The notes under the pieces were generated by a model, which was given only the letters and a program-made list of their open reading frames with translations, did no database searches and was not told the DNA's origin. A stretch of 64,000 bases of DNA from Kocuria rosea (GTDB taxonomy: Bacteria; Actinomycetota; Actinomycetes; Actinomycetales; Micrococcaceae): contig NZ_CP035103.1 in NCBI RefSeq assembly GCF_006094695.1, positions 2,852,001 through 2,916,000 of the forward strand. The letters run 5' to 3'. A program made the translations under genes and the position numbers. Below, one piece after another: positions 34,888-44,553 of this stretch; position 1 is the stretch's first letter; each line of letters starts with the position of its first letter.

Positions 34888-35316
34888 CTAGAGGTTCTCG
34901 GGGCCGAAGGCGTCGGGCAGCACCTCGGCCATGGTGCGCACCCCGGAGACGGTGAGCAGCCGCAGGCCGGGCGCGCGGTGCTCGTGCAGCAGCTGCCGGC
35001 ACCGTCCGCAGGGCATGAGGACGTCGCCGTTCCCGTCCACGCACACGAACGCGACGAGCCGCCCGCCGCCGGACATGTGCAGCGCGGACACCAGGGCGCA
35101 CTCGGCGCACAGGGTCAGGCCGTAGGAGGCGTTCTCCACGTTGCACCCGGAGACCACCCGCCCGTCCTCGGTGAGGGCTGCCGCGCCCACGGGGAAGCGC
35201 GAGTACGGGACGTAGGCGTGCTCGCGGGCGGCCACGGCCGCCTCCCGCAGCCGGTCCCAGTCGATCCGGGGCCCGTCGTCGGTCGCCTCGCCGCCGGGGC
35301 GCAGAAGCTCGTTCAC
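34888..35316 (-). CDS. cdd: Cytidine deaminase
   Basis: 142 residues, tetrameric type. Zinc site: CAEC in LTLCAECALVSA (Cys and the catalytic Glu) and PCGRCRQLL for the other two cysteines. YVPYSRFPVGAA is the family start block. GTG 35316 lies seven bases after the permease stop. It deaminates cytidine imported by the adjacent ABC system. Confidence 0.95.
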   Translation of the reverse strand: MNELLRPGGEATDDGPRIDWDRLREAAVAAREHAYVPYSRFPVGAAALTEDGRVVSGCNVENASYGLTLCAECALVSALHMSGGGRLVAFVCVDGNGDVLMPCGRCRQLLHEHRAPGLRLLTVSGVRTMAEVLPDAFGPENL

Positions 35317-35323
35317 GGGACGC

Positions 35324-36688
35324 TCACTCCTTGGTGTAGGGCTTGCCGATGGCCGCGGGACCGCGGGAGACCCCCACGAGCCCGGCCACGGCCAGGATCG
35401 TGACGACGTACGGGAGCATGGCCAGGAACTGGCTGGGCACGGGCGTGCCCAGGAAGGACAGGATCGACTGCAGGTTGGACGCGAAGCCGAACAGCAGGGA
35501 CGCGAGCAGCGCCCCGACCGGGTTCCAGCGGCCGAAGATCAGGGCGGCCAGCGCGATGTAGCCGGCGCCGGAGGTCATGTCCCGGGTGAACGCGGAGACG
35601 GAGACCAGCGTGTAGAAGGCGCCGCCGAGACCGGCGACCATCCCGCCGAGCAGCACGTTGCGGAAGCGCAGGGCGTTGACCTTCACGCCCAGGGTGTCCG
35701 CGGCCTTGGGGTGCTCCCCCACGGACCGGGTGCGCAGCCCCCAGCGCGTCCGGTAGAGCGCGAACCACACGAGCGCCACCGCGGCGTACATCAGGTAGCC
35801 GATCACGGACTGGTCGAAGACGATCGGCCCGATCAGGGGGATCTCCGAGAGCACGGGCACGGCGAAGCGCGGCAGCCGCGGCGGGGAGTTGAACACGCCC
35901 GGGTCCGACTCCAGCACCGTGGCGAAGAGGAAGCCGGTCAGCCCGGACACGAGCACGTTGAGCACCACGCCCACGATCACCTGGTTGACCCGGTAGGTGA
36001 TCGAGAAGACCGCCAGGACGAGCGAGACGAGCCCGGCCCCCAGCACGGCGGCGAGCAGCCCCACCCAGGCGCTGCCGGAGAGGGAGCCGGCCACTGCCGC
36101 GGAGAACGCGCCGAACAGCAGCTGGCCCTCGATCGCGATGTTGATCACGCCGGAGCGCTCGCACAGCAGGCCGCCCAGGGAGCCGAAGATCAGCGGGATG
36201 GCCAGGGCCACGGACCCGGCCAGCAGCCCGGACAGGGACACGTCCGGGCTGCGCGCGCTGCCCACGACCCACACGAGGAAGCCGCTGACGAAGAAGAAGC
36301 CGAACACGAGCACCGCCCACCGGGGCAGGTGCGCCCCGGCCCGGGCGCGCAGGACCGCGAGGACCGTCAGCCCGGCGAGCACGGCCACGGTGAGCCAGCC
36401 CCACAGCACGCCGTGCACCACGAGGTCCGGCACGCGGAAGAGGTCGCCGGTCTCCGAGACGCGGAAGCTCACCGTGTTGTCCGGGGCGTTGAGCCCGAAC
36501 AGCAGCAGGGCCACGAGGCTCAGGAGGCCGAGGACCACCGGGGTGCGCCAGCTGGTGACGCCCACGACCTCGTTGGCCGCGGTCGTGGACAGCTCCGCCT
36601 CGGCCGGCGGGGGCAGGGTCGTCGCGGCGGTGACGCCGGAGTCCCAGGGCGCCTGCTCGGGGCGCGGTTCCGGATGCTGCGAGCTCAT
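35324..36688 (-). CDS. ABC transporter permease, nucleoside type (second)
   Basis: 454 residues with about ten helices. The BPD_transp_2-type block is GLLCERSGVINIAIEGQLLFGA, then GANP-like SVGEHPKAADTLGVKV and RNVLLGGMVAGLGGAFY. It corresponds to NupQ/YufQ permeases that work with a BMP-type binding protein. An N-terminal Pro/Glu-rich cytosolic stretch of about 50 residues is extra. The ATG overlaps the stop of the first permease (ATGA). Confidence 0.9.
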   Translation of the reverse strand: MSSQHPEPRPEQAPWDSGVTAATTLPPPAEAELSTTAANEVVGVTSWRTPVVLGLLSLVALLLFGLNAPDNTVSFRVSETGDLFRVPDLVVHGVLWGWLTVAVLAGLTVLAVLRARAGAHLPRWAVLVFGFFFVSGFLVWVVGSARSPDVSLSGLLAGSVALAIPLIFGSLGGLLCERSGVINIAIEGQLLFGAFSAAVAGSLSGSAWVGLLAAVLGAGLVSLVLAVFSITYRVNQVIVGVVLNVLVSGLTGFLFATVLESDPGVFNSPPRLPRFAVPVLSEIPLIGPIVFDQSVIGYLMYAAVALVWFALYRTRWGLRTRSVGEHPKAADTLGVKVNALRFRNVLLGGMVAGLGGAFYTLVSVSAFTRDMTSGAGYIALAALIFGRWNPVGALLASLLFGFASNLQSILSFLGTPVPSQFLAMLPYVVTILAVAGLVGVSRGPAAIGKPYTKE

Positions 36689-37949
36689 GCCCGGCCTCCC
36701 TCGGTGGCGGTGGCGGTGGCGGCCGTGGTGGTGGCGCTCCCGCCGCGGCGGGAGCGGACCCGGTCCTGCCCGGTCCGCACCAGCGGCGGCAGGGCGATGA
36801 ACAGGACGATCAGGGACTGCACGACCAGGACGATGTCGATGTTCGTGCCGGTCATCGACTGCATGGTGACGCCGCCGGCGCGGAACCCGCCGTAGAGCAG
36901 GCCCGCGAAGAACGTGCCCCACGGCTTCGACCGGCCCAGCAGGGCCACCGTGATCGCGTCGAAGCCGAAGGACGCGGCGACGCCCGCGGTCAGCGCGCGC
37001 TCGGTGCCGGAGATCTGGGCCACGCCCGCGAGTCCCGCGAGGGCGCCCGCGAGGACCATGACGACGACGAAGCCGCGCGTGACCGAGATGCCGGCGGTCC
37101 GGGCCGCGCGCGGGTTGGCGCCCACGGCCCGCAGCTCGAAGCCGATCGTGGAGCGCTTGAGCAGCCAGGCGACGAACACCGTGGCGAGGACCGCGAGCAC
37201 GAACCCCCAGTGCAGCCGGAACTGCTCACCCAGCAGCTTGGGGAACATCGCGGTGTCCGCGACCTGGGGGCTGACGGGGTTCGAGGAGCCCGGGCGCAGG
37301 AACGCCGGGCGGGTGAGCAGCCAGGCGACGAGATTGAGCGCGATGTAGTTGAGCATGATCGTCAGGATCACCTCGTGGGCGCCGGTGCGGGCCTTGAGCA
37401 CGCCCACGATCGCCCCCCACAGCGCGCCGCCGAGGGCCCCGGCGAGGATCACGGCGAGCAGGTGCACGCCCACCGGCAGCTGCCAGGAGAAGCCGACCCA
37501 GGCGGCCAGCGCCGCGCCGATCAGCAGCTGCCCCTGGGCGCCGATGTTGAACAGCCCGGCCTGGAAGGCCACGGCCACCCCGAGCCCAGCCAGGATCAGC
37601 GGCGTGGCCACGGTGAGGGTCTCCGCGAGCGGGTAGACCCGCTGCGCGAACGTGCTGCCGTTCGGGTTGTAGACGGCGCCGTAGAACATCGCCTCGTAGG
37701 CGGAGGACGCGGCGGCCCACATGGCCGCGAGCGTGTCCCCGGGGCGGGCGAAGAGGTAGCTCGCGGCGTCGGCCACCCGGTCGTCGGTCAGGGCGATGAG
37801 GAGCCCGCCCAGGAGCAGGGCGGCGACGATCGCGAGCACGGACTGCACCGCGGAGCCGGTCCAGTCCCGCCGGGAGCTCCCGGGGGCGACGGCCGTGGGC
37901 GGCGGCGCCTTCTGCTGGTCGGCGGCCGCGGGGGCCGCTCCGGTGGCAC

Positions 37950-37953
<4 letters not shown>
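36685..37953 (-). CDS. ABC transporter permease, nucleoside type (first)
   Basis: 422 residues with about nine helices. The characteristic block is VAFQAGLFNIGAQGQLLIGA, followed by LKARTGAHEVILTIMLNYIA and ELRAVGANPRAARTAGI. It matches NupP/YufP. The Thr/Ala-rich C-terminus is coded by a GC-rich triplet run. Start and stop overlap its neighbours by four bases, indicating one polycistronic unit. Confidence 0.92.
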
Positions 37954-39596
<1,643 letters not shown>

Positions 39597-39714
39597 GGTG
39601 GGGTGGTCCTCCTCCTGGGCCGTGCGTCAGCCCGGGGCGGGCACGCCACCGCCGCCAGCTGCGGCCGGGGCCCTCGCTGGCGGCGGTGGGTGCGGTGGTC
39701 GGTGTCGTCCGGGA

Positions 39715-40824
39715 TCAGGCCTGCGGCGAGTTCTCGGACTCGACGGTGACCGTGCCGTCGATGATGTCCTGGCGCAGCTGCTCGACCTCGGCGGCGAGCT
39801 CCTCGCCCACGGCCTCCTCCTGGTCGTGGAACGGGGCGATGCCCACGCCGTCGTTCTCGAGGGTGCCGACGTAGGGCTCGTTGCTGAACTCGCCCTCGGC
39901 GGCCGACTCGACGACGTCCTGCACGGAGGTGCTCATCTGCTTGAGCACCGAGGTGAGCTGGTACTCCTGGCCCTGGTCGAGGGTCTCGTAGCCGTCGGCG
40001 TCGACCCACACGAAGCGGACCTCGTCCCCGCCGCCGCCGTTGGCCTCGACCACGGCGTCGAGGGTGCCGAGGGCGGCCTGCCCGGCCACGGGCAGCACGA
40101 TGTCCGCGCCCTCGTTGATGAAGTTCTGCGTGGTGGTCTTCGCCGCGGAGGTGTCGGTGAAGCTGTTGACGAAGGTGCCGTCCTGGGAGTCCTTGTCCCA
40201 GCCCAGGAGCCGGACGTCCTCGCCCTTGGTCTCGTTGTAGTGGTCGATGCCGTCGGCGAAGCCGTCCATGAACACCGTCACGGTGGGGATGTCCATGCCG
40301 CCGTAGGTCGCCACGGTCCCGCTCTGGGTGCTGCCCGCCGCCACGTAGCCGGCGAGGAACGCGGCCTCGGCCGTGTTGTAGACGAGCGGCTTGACGTTGT
40401 CGAGCTCGATCGAGGCGTCGTCGACGATCGCGAAGTTGGACTCGGGGTTGGCCTCGGCCACGGCCCGGGTGGCGTCGGCGAGGAGGAAGCCCACGGACAG
40501 CGTGAGGTCGCACCCGGACTGCACCATGGACGTCAGGTTGGGCTCGAAGTCGGTCTCGGCCTGGGACTCGGCCTGGTTGACCTCGATGCCCATGGACTCC
40601 TCGACGGCCTGCAGGCCCTCGTAGGAGTTCTGGTTGAAGGAGCGGTCCTGGAACCCGCCGGAGTCGGAGACGATGCAGCCGGTGAAGTCGGTGGCCTGCT
40701 CCTGCGCCTCGCCGCCCTCCTCGGGGGCCGCGCCGCAGCCGGCGAGCACGAGCGCGGAGGCGCCGAGCAGCGCGGCGGCGGAGAGCGGGCGGGTTCCTCG
40801 GGACGTCCGGGGCGGGAAGGTCAT
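39715..40824 (-). CDS. BMP-family nucleoside-binding lipoprotein
   Basis: 369 residues. Signal with lipobox LAGC (ALVLAGCGAAPEEG), then a periplasmic-binding-type domain: DSGGFQDRSFNQNSYEGL, SVGFLLADATRAVAEANP, NTAEAAFLAGYVAAG. This matches the Bmp/Med (PnrA-like) family that binds purine nucleosides. GGAGG lies six bases before ATG 40824. It is the first gene of the uptake operon; the ATPase follows after about 120 bases, so the binding protein could be made in excess. Confidence 0.94.
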   Translation of the reverse strand: MTFPPRTSRGTRPLSAAALLGASALVLAGCGAAPEEGGEAQEQATDFTGCIVSDSGGFQDRSFNQNSYEGLQAVEESMGIEVNQAESQAETDFEPNLTSMVQSGCDLTLSVGFLLADATRAVAEANPESNFAIVDDASIELDNVKPLVYNTAEAAFLAGYVAAGSTQSGTVATYGGMDIPTVTVFMDGFADGIDHYNETKGEDVRLLGWDKDSQDGTFVNSFTDTSAAKTTTQNFINEGADIVLPVAGQAALGTLDAVVEANGGGGDEVRFVWVDADGYETLDQGQEYQLTSVLKQMSTSVQDVVESAAEGEFSNEPYVGTLENDGVGIAPFHDQEEAVGEELAAEVEQLRQDIIDGTVTVESENSPQA

Positions 40825-40891
40825 GGTTCCTCCAGGTGACGGGCGCGGCCGGGCGGTGATCCCGGTCACGCGGCAAGCGCGACGTGGTGCC

Positions 40892-40908
40892 ACTCTACCC
40901 ACGGGTAG
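40892..40908 (-). promoter_or_regulatory. -10 box overlapped by a palindromic operator
   Basis: TAGAGT (minus strand, 40897-40892) overlaps the palindrome CTACCC-AC-GGGTAG (40895-40908). A repressor bound here would cover the promoter of the nucleoside-uptake operon. The expected leader to ATG 40824 is about 60 bases. Confidence 0.5.
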
Positions 40909-40931
40909 TGGCGGGGCGCCGGAGGCCCGCG

Positions 40932-42179
40932 TTAATTCGTGGTGACGTCCGGCCGTGTCTGCCGGGAGTGCAGCCGGATGGCGCGCAGGGCCGTGTTGGT
41001 CATGACCTGGATGCCGCAGCCGATCGCGGCCTCGTCCGCCACGTAGTCCGACTGGTGCAGGTCGTAGGTGTGCCCGCCCCGCGTGCGCGTGCCCAGCCGC
41101 ATCATCGCCCCGGGCACCTCCTGGAGGAACCACGCGAAGTCCTCCCCGCCCATCGACTGGTGCACCAGCACCACCGCGTCCTCGCCGAGCTCGGCGCGGG
41201 CGGCGTTCTCGATGAGGGTGGTCTCCACCTCCCCGTTGACCACGGGAGGGACGCCGCGGATGTGCTCCAGCTCCACGTCCACCCCGTAGGGCGCGGCCAC
41301 CTGGTGCACGACCTCGTCGAGCAGCGTGCCCGCCCGGTGCCAGGCGTCGGCGTCGAGGCAGCGCATCGTCCCGGACATGAACCCGGTGGCGGGGATGGCG
41401 TTGGGCGCCACGCCGGCGTGCATCTGGCCCCACACCACGGCCACGCCGGAGCGCACGTCGATCCGCCGGGAGAGCACGGCCGGGACGTTGACGGCGATCT
41501 GGGCCATCGCGTAGACGAGGTCCTGCGTGAGGTGGGGGCGGGAGGTGTGCCCGCCGCGGCCGGTGAACTCGATGCGCACGGTGTCGGAGGCGGACGTGAT
41601 CGCGCCGATCCGGGTGCCGACCTGGCCGACGTCGACCTTGGGCTCGCAGTGCAGGGCGAACATCCGGGGCACGCCCTCGAGGACGCCCTGGCGCAGCACG
41701 GTGAGGGCGCCGCCGGGCAGCTGCTCCTCGGCGGGCTGGAAGACGATCCGCACGGTCCCGGCGATGTGTGCGGTCCGGTGCAGGTCCGCGAGCACCTTCG
41801 CCACGCCCACCATCACCGTGGCGTGGATGTCGTGCCCGCAGGAGTGCGCCACGCCGTCGTTGACGGAGGAGTACTCGAGGCCCGTGCCCTCCTGGATCGG
41901 CAGCGCGTCGATGTCCGCCCGCAGGCCCACGCCGATCGGGCCGTGCCCGATGTCCACGTAGCACCCGGTGTCCGAGAGCCGCACCGGGGACAGGCCCATG
42001 TTCTCCAGGGCGCCCACGATCCGGTCCGTGGTGCGGAACTCCTGGTAGGACAGCTCCGGGTGGCGGTGCAGGTCCCGCCGGAAGGCGATCAGGTCGGGCA
42101 GGTAGCGCTTGAGCAGGGGGCCGATGGCGGGCGGGAGGCCGGCCTCCAGGGCCGCGGCGGAGGATGGCGCGTCAGGCAT
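40932..42179 (-). CDS. M20-family amidohydrolase
   Basis: 415 residues. Motifs: RRDLHRHPELSYQEF, GLRADIDALPIQE, SCGHDIHATVMVG, FQPAEEQLPGG, GRGGHTSRPH and QSMGGEDFAWFL. This is the hippurate hydrolase / N-acyl amino acid amidohydrolase pattern with a dinuclear metal site and a dimerisation domain. The exact acyl substrate cannot be read from sequence. No ribosome site; TAGTCT six bases before ATG 42179 predicts a leaderless mRNA. It is upstream of, but separate from, the nucleoside operon. Confidence 0.9.
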   Translation of the reverse strand: MPDAPSSAAALEAGLPPAIGPLLKRYLPDLIAFRRDLHRHPELSYQEFRTTDRIVGALENMGLSPVRLSDTGCYVDIGHGPIGVGLRADIDALPIQEGTGLEYSSVNDGVAHSCGHDIHATVMVGVAKVLADLHRTAHIAGTVRIVFQPAEEQLPGGALTVLRQGVLEGVPRMFALHCEPKVDVGQVGTRIGAITSASDTVRIEFTGRGGHTSRPHLTQDLVYAMAQIAVNVPAVLSRRIDVRSGVAVVWGQMHAGVAPNAIPATGFMSGTMRCLDADAWHRAGTLLDEVVHQVAAPYGVDVELEHIRGVPPVVNGEVETTLIENAARAELGEDAVVLVHQSMGGEDFAWFLQEVPGAMMRLGTRTRGGHTYDLHQSDYVADEAAIGCGIQVMTNTALRAIRLHSRQTRPDVTTN

Positions 42180-42185
42180 CTGTCC

Positions 42186-42191
42186 AGACTA
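42186..42191 (-). promoter_or_regulatory. -10 box for the leaderless M20 gene
   Basis: TAGTCT on the minus strand, six bases before ATG 42179. Confidence 0.5.
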
Positions 42192-42218
42192 CTCCCGGGC
42201 GCGCGCCGCCCCCGACGC

Positions 42219-43334
42219 TCACAGGACGTCCGTGTTGCCGCTCTGCTTGAGGGAGGCCACCGCGTCCTTGACGCGCTGGGCGTGCTCCCGGGTGGTCACC
42301 AGCAGCGCGTCGTGGGTGTCGACGACGACGATGTCCTCGACCCCGATCAGCGCGATCAGCCGGCCCGTGTCCGAGACGACGATGCCGCTGGAGCTGTCGG
42401 AGAGCACCCGGCTGTTGTCGCCGAGGACCGTGACGTCGGGGTCGGTCTCGGGGTCGACGTGGTTGAGCCGCCGGATCGCGGCGAAGTCCCCGACGTCGTC
42501 CCAGGTGAAGCTCGCCGGGACCATGGCCACGTCCCCGGCGGCCGCCGCGGGCTCGGCCACGGCGTAGTCGATCGCGATCTTGGGCAGCCCGGGCCACACC
42601 CGGTCCACCACCTCGTCCTGGGCGGGCGTGCCCCAGGCGTCGGCGATCTCGGTGAGCCCCGCGTGCAGCTCCGGCTGGCTCGCGGCGAGGTGGCGCAGCA
42701 TCAGGGACGCGGGCGCCACGAACATCCCGGCGTTCCACGTGTAGTTGCCGCTCGCCACGTAGTGCCGGGCGGTGTCCTCGTCGGGCTTCTCGACGAACTC
42801 CTCGACCTGCAGGGCGTGGGGCGCGTCCGGCAGCCCGAGCTGGGCGCCGGCCCGGATGTAGCCGAAGCCGGTGGCCGGGGAGCTCGGCGGGATCCCGATC
42901 GTCACGATCCGCCCCGAGGCCGCCGCGGCCACGGCCTCCCGGACCACGTCCTGGAAGGCGCCGGCGGGCTCGATCACGTGGTCGGCCGCGAAGGACCCGA
43001 TGATCGCCTCGGGGTCGCGGCGCTGGACGAGCATGCAGGCCAGGCCGATGGCCGCCGCCGAGTCCTTCGGGGACGGCTCGAGCACGAGGTCGCCGGTGGA
43101 GAGCTCCGGGAGCTGGCGGCAGACCGCGGCCGCGTGCGTGCGCCCGGTCACGACCATGACCGGGCCGTCGCCCAGGCCCGCGAGCCGGTCGTACGTGGCG
43201 CGGAGCAGGGAGGAGCCGGAGCCGGTGAGGTCGAGCAGGAACTTGGGGGCGTCGGCCCGGGAGAGGGGCCACAGCCGGGAGCCCACCCCTCCGGCAGGGA
43301 TGAAGGGGTGGAAGTGCGCGAGTGGGGAGGTCAC
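42219..43334 (-). CDS. Mannose-1-phosphate guanylyltransferase
   Basis: 371 residues. It makes GDP-mannose from mannose 1-phosphate and GTP for cell-wall and glycolipid mannosylation. Signature: PAGGVGSRLWPLSRADAPKF near the N-terminus, then FAADHVIEP, GFGYIRAG, EEFVEKPD and GNYTWNAGMF. It lacks the C-terminal isomerase domain of bifunctional enzymes. The in-frame ATG at 43346 lies inside a TATGGT -10 box, whereas GTG 43334 lies seven bases after it, so the leaderless GTG start is preferred. Confidence 0.9.
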   Translation of the reverse strand: MTSPLAHFHPFIPAGGVGSRLWPLSRADAPKFLLDLTGSGSSLLRATYDRLAGLGDGPVMVVTGRTHAAAVCRQLPELSTGDLVLEPSPKDSAAAIGLACMLVQRRDPEAIIGSFAADHVIEPAGAFQDVVREAVAAAASGRIVTIGIPPSSPATGFGYIRAGAQLGLPDAPHALQVEEFVEKPDEDTARHYVASGNYTWNAGMFVAPASLMLRHLAASQPELHAGLTEIADAWGTPAQDEVVDRVWPGLPKIAIDYAVAEPAAAAGDVAMVPASFTWDDVGDFAAIRRLNHVDPETDPDVTVLGDNSRVLSDSSSGIVVSDTGRLIALIGVEDIVVVDTHDALLVTTREHAQRVKDAVASLKQSGNTDVL

Positions 43335-43341
43335 GGAGAAC

Positions 43342-43347
43342 ACCATA
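43342..43347 (-). promoter_or_regulatory. -10 box for the guanylyltransferase gene
   Basis: TATGGT on the minus strand, seven bases before GTG 43334. Confidence 0.45.
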
Positions 43348-43444
43348 CGACGTCGCCCGGGAGCCCGCGGAAAACGACGTGCGCGCGCGGCGGAACCCGT
43401 GCGCCCGTGCGGGACAGGCTGTCAGTAAACACCGGTCGTGCTGG

Positions 43445-43450
43445 TATCGT
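43445..43450 (+). promoter_or_regulatory. Possible -10 box for sdhCDAB
   Basis: TATCGT, about 120 bases before the sdhC start. No clear -35 box, so tentative. Confidence 0.25.
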
Positions 43451-43570
43451 GGGAGGGAACTCGCGCATCATCCGACACAGAGCCGGAGGGCTCCGCTCAC
43501 GTCGTGCGCAGTGCGAATTCCCGAACATTTCTAGAGCGCACGACGGCGAGCGACTCAGGGAGGTTTTTCA

Positions 43571-43951
43571 GTGGCGAAGACATCCAAGGGCACCCTGTAC
43601 CGCGGCCAGGCTCATGGCCAGTGGTCCTGGGTGGCCCATCGCATCACCGGCGTGGCCATCTTCTTCTTTCTCTTGGTCCACGTCCTGGACACGGCGCTCG
43701 TGCGGGTCTCCCCCGAGGCCTACAACGCGGTCATGGCGACCTACAAGAACCCGGTCATGGGCCTGGGCGAGGCCGGCCTCGTGGCGGCCATCGTCTACCA
43801 CGCCTTCAACGGCCTGCGCATCATCATGGTCGACTTCTGGTCCAGCGGCACCAAGTACCAGAAGCAGATGCTCTGGGGCGTCCTGGCCCTGTGGGTCGTC
43901 GTCATGATCCCCTTCCTCATCCGTCACCTGTCCCACGTCTTCGGGGGTTAA
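43571..43951 (+). CDS. sdhC: Succinate dehydrogenase cytochrome b556 subunit
   Basis: 126 residues with three helices. GTLYRGQAHGQWSWVAHRITGV gives the family Ser/His segment, and VYHAFNGLRIIMVDFW supplies a likely heme-ligand His. It anchors the catalytic subunits to the membrane with SdhD and helps form the quinone site. GTG 43571 has a strong GGGAGGT six bases upstream. First gene of sdhCDAB; sdhD follows after five bases. Confidence 0.93.
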   Translation: MAKTSKGTLYRGQAHGQWSWVAHRITGVAIFFFLLVHVLDTALVRVSPEAYNAVMATYKNPVMGLGEAGLVAAIVYHAFNGLRIIMVDFWSSGTKYQKQMLWGVLALWVVVMIPFLIRHLSHVFGG

Positions 43952-43956
43952 TCACT

Positions 43957-44445
43957 ATGAGCACTCCGCTCAAGGCAAGCATCTCGGTCCCCCGGAGCAA
44001 GGACCTCGAGGTCAACGGCATCAAGTACAACCGCTCCTCGTCCCGCCGCAACAACTTCGAGATGTTCGCGTGGCTGTTCATGCGCCTGTCCGGCGTGATC
44101 CTGCTGGTGCTCGTCTTCGTCCACCTCTGGGTCAACCTCGTGGGCCCGGAGGGCGGCGTGAACGCCGTCGACTTCGCGTTCGTGGCCGGCAAGTGGGCCA
44201 GCCCGTTCTGGCAGGTCTTCGACATGCTCCTGCTGTGGCTGGCGATGCTGCACGGCACGAACGGGCTGCGCGTGATCATCGACGACTACGCGGAGAAGGA
44301 CCGGACCCGGTTCTGGCTGAAGGTCTTCCTCTTCACCACGTCCGCCTTCGTGATCCTGCTCGGCACCCTCGTCATCTTCACCTTCGAGCCCTGCCCGGCC
44401 GGCGCGGACCCCGCGCTGCTCGCGAGCTTCTGCACCGCGGGCTGA
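43957..44445 (+). CDS. sdhD: Succinate dehydrogenase hydrophobic membrane anchor subunit
   Basis: 162 residues. The N-terminal 45 residues are polar and basic (SSSRRNNFEMFAWLFMRLSGV), followed by three helices; LLWLAMLHGTNGLRVIIDDYAEK carries the His and the conserved Asp-Tyr. A small Cys-containing tail (EPCPAGADPALLASFC) ends it. With SdhC it forms the heme b and quinone site. A strong hairpin follows before sdhA. Confidence 0.93.
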   Translation: MSTPLKASISVPRSKDLEVNGIKYNRSSSRRNNFEMFAWLFMRLSGVILLVLVFVHLWVNLVGPEGGVNAVDFAFVAGKWASPFWQVFDMLLLWLAMLHGTNGLRVIIDDYAEKDRTRFWLKVFLFTTSAFVILLGTLVIFTFEPCPAGADPALLASFCTAG

Positions 44446-44452
44446 TCCCTGC

Positions 44453-44486
44453 CGGAGACGGCCCGCCCCGCGGCGGGCCGTCTCCG
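44453..44486 (+). terminator. Hairpin between sdhD and sdhA
   Basis: Fifteen perfect pairs (arm CGGAGACGGCCCGCC) with a CCGC loop, 8 bases after the sdhD stop. It looks like a terminator but sits inside the operon, so it may be a partial terminator, a processing site or an mRNA stabiliser. Confidence 0.7.
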
Positions 44487-44553
44487 CCGTCCGGTCACAG
44501 GCGACCGGGCCCCAGCACATCCGACGGAACACCCAACAGAAAGAACAACCGGT

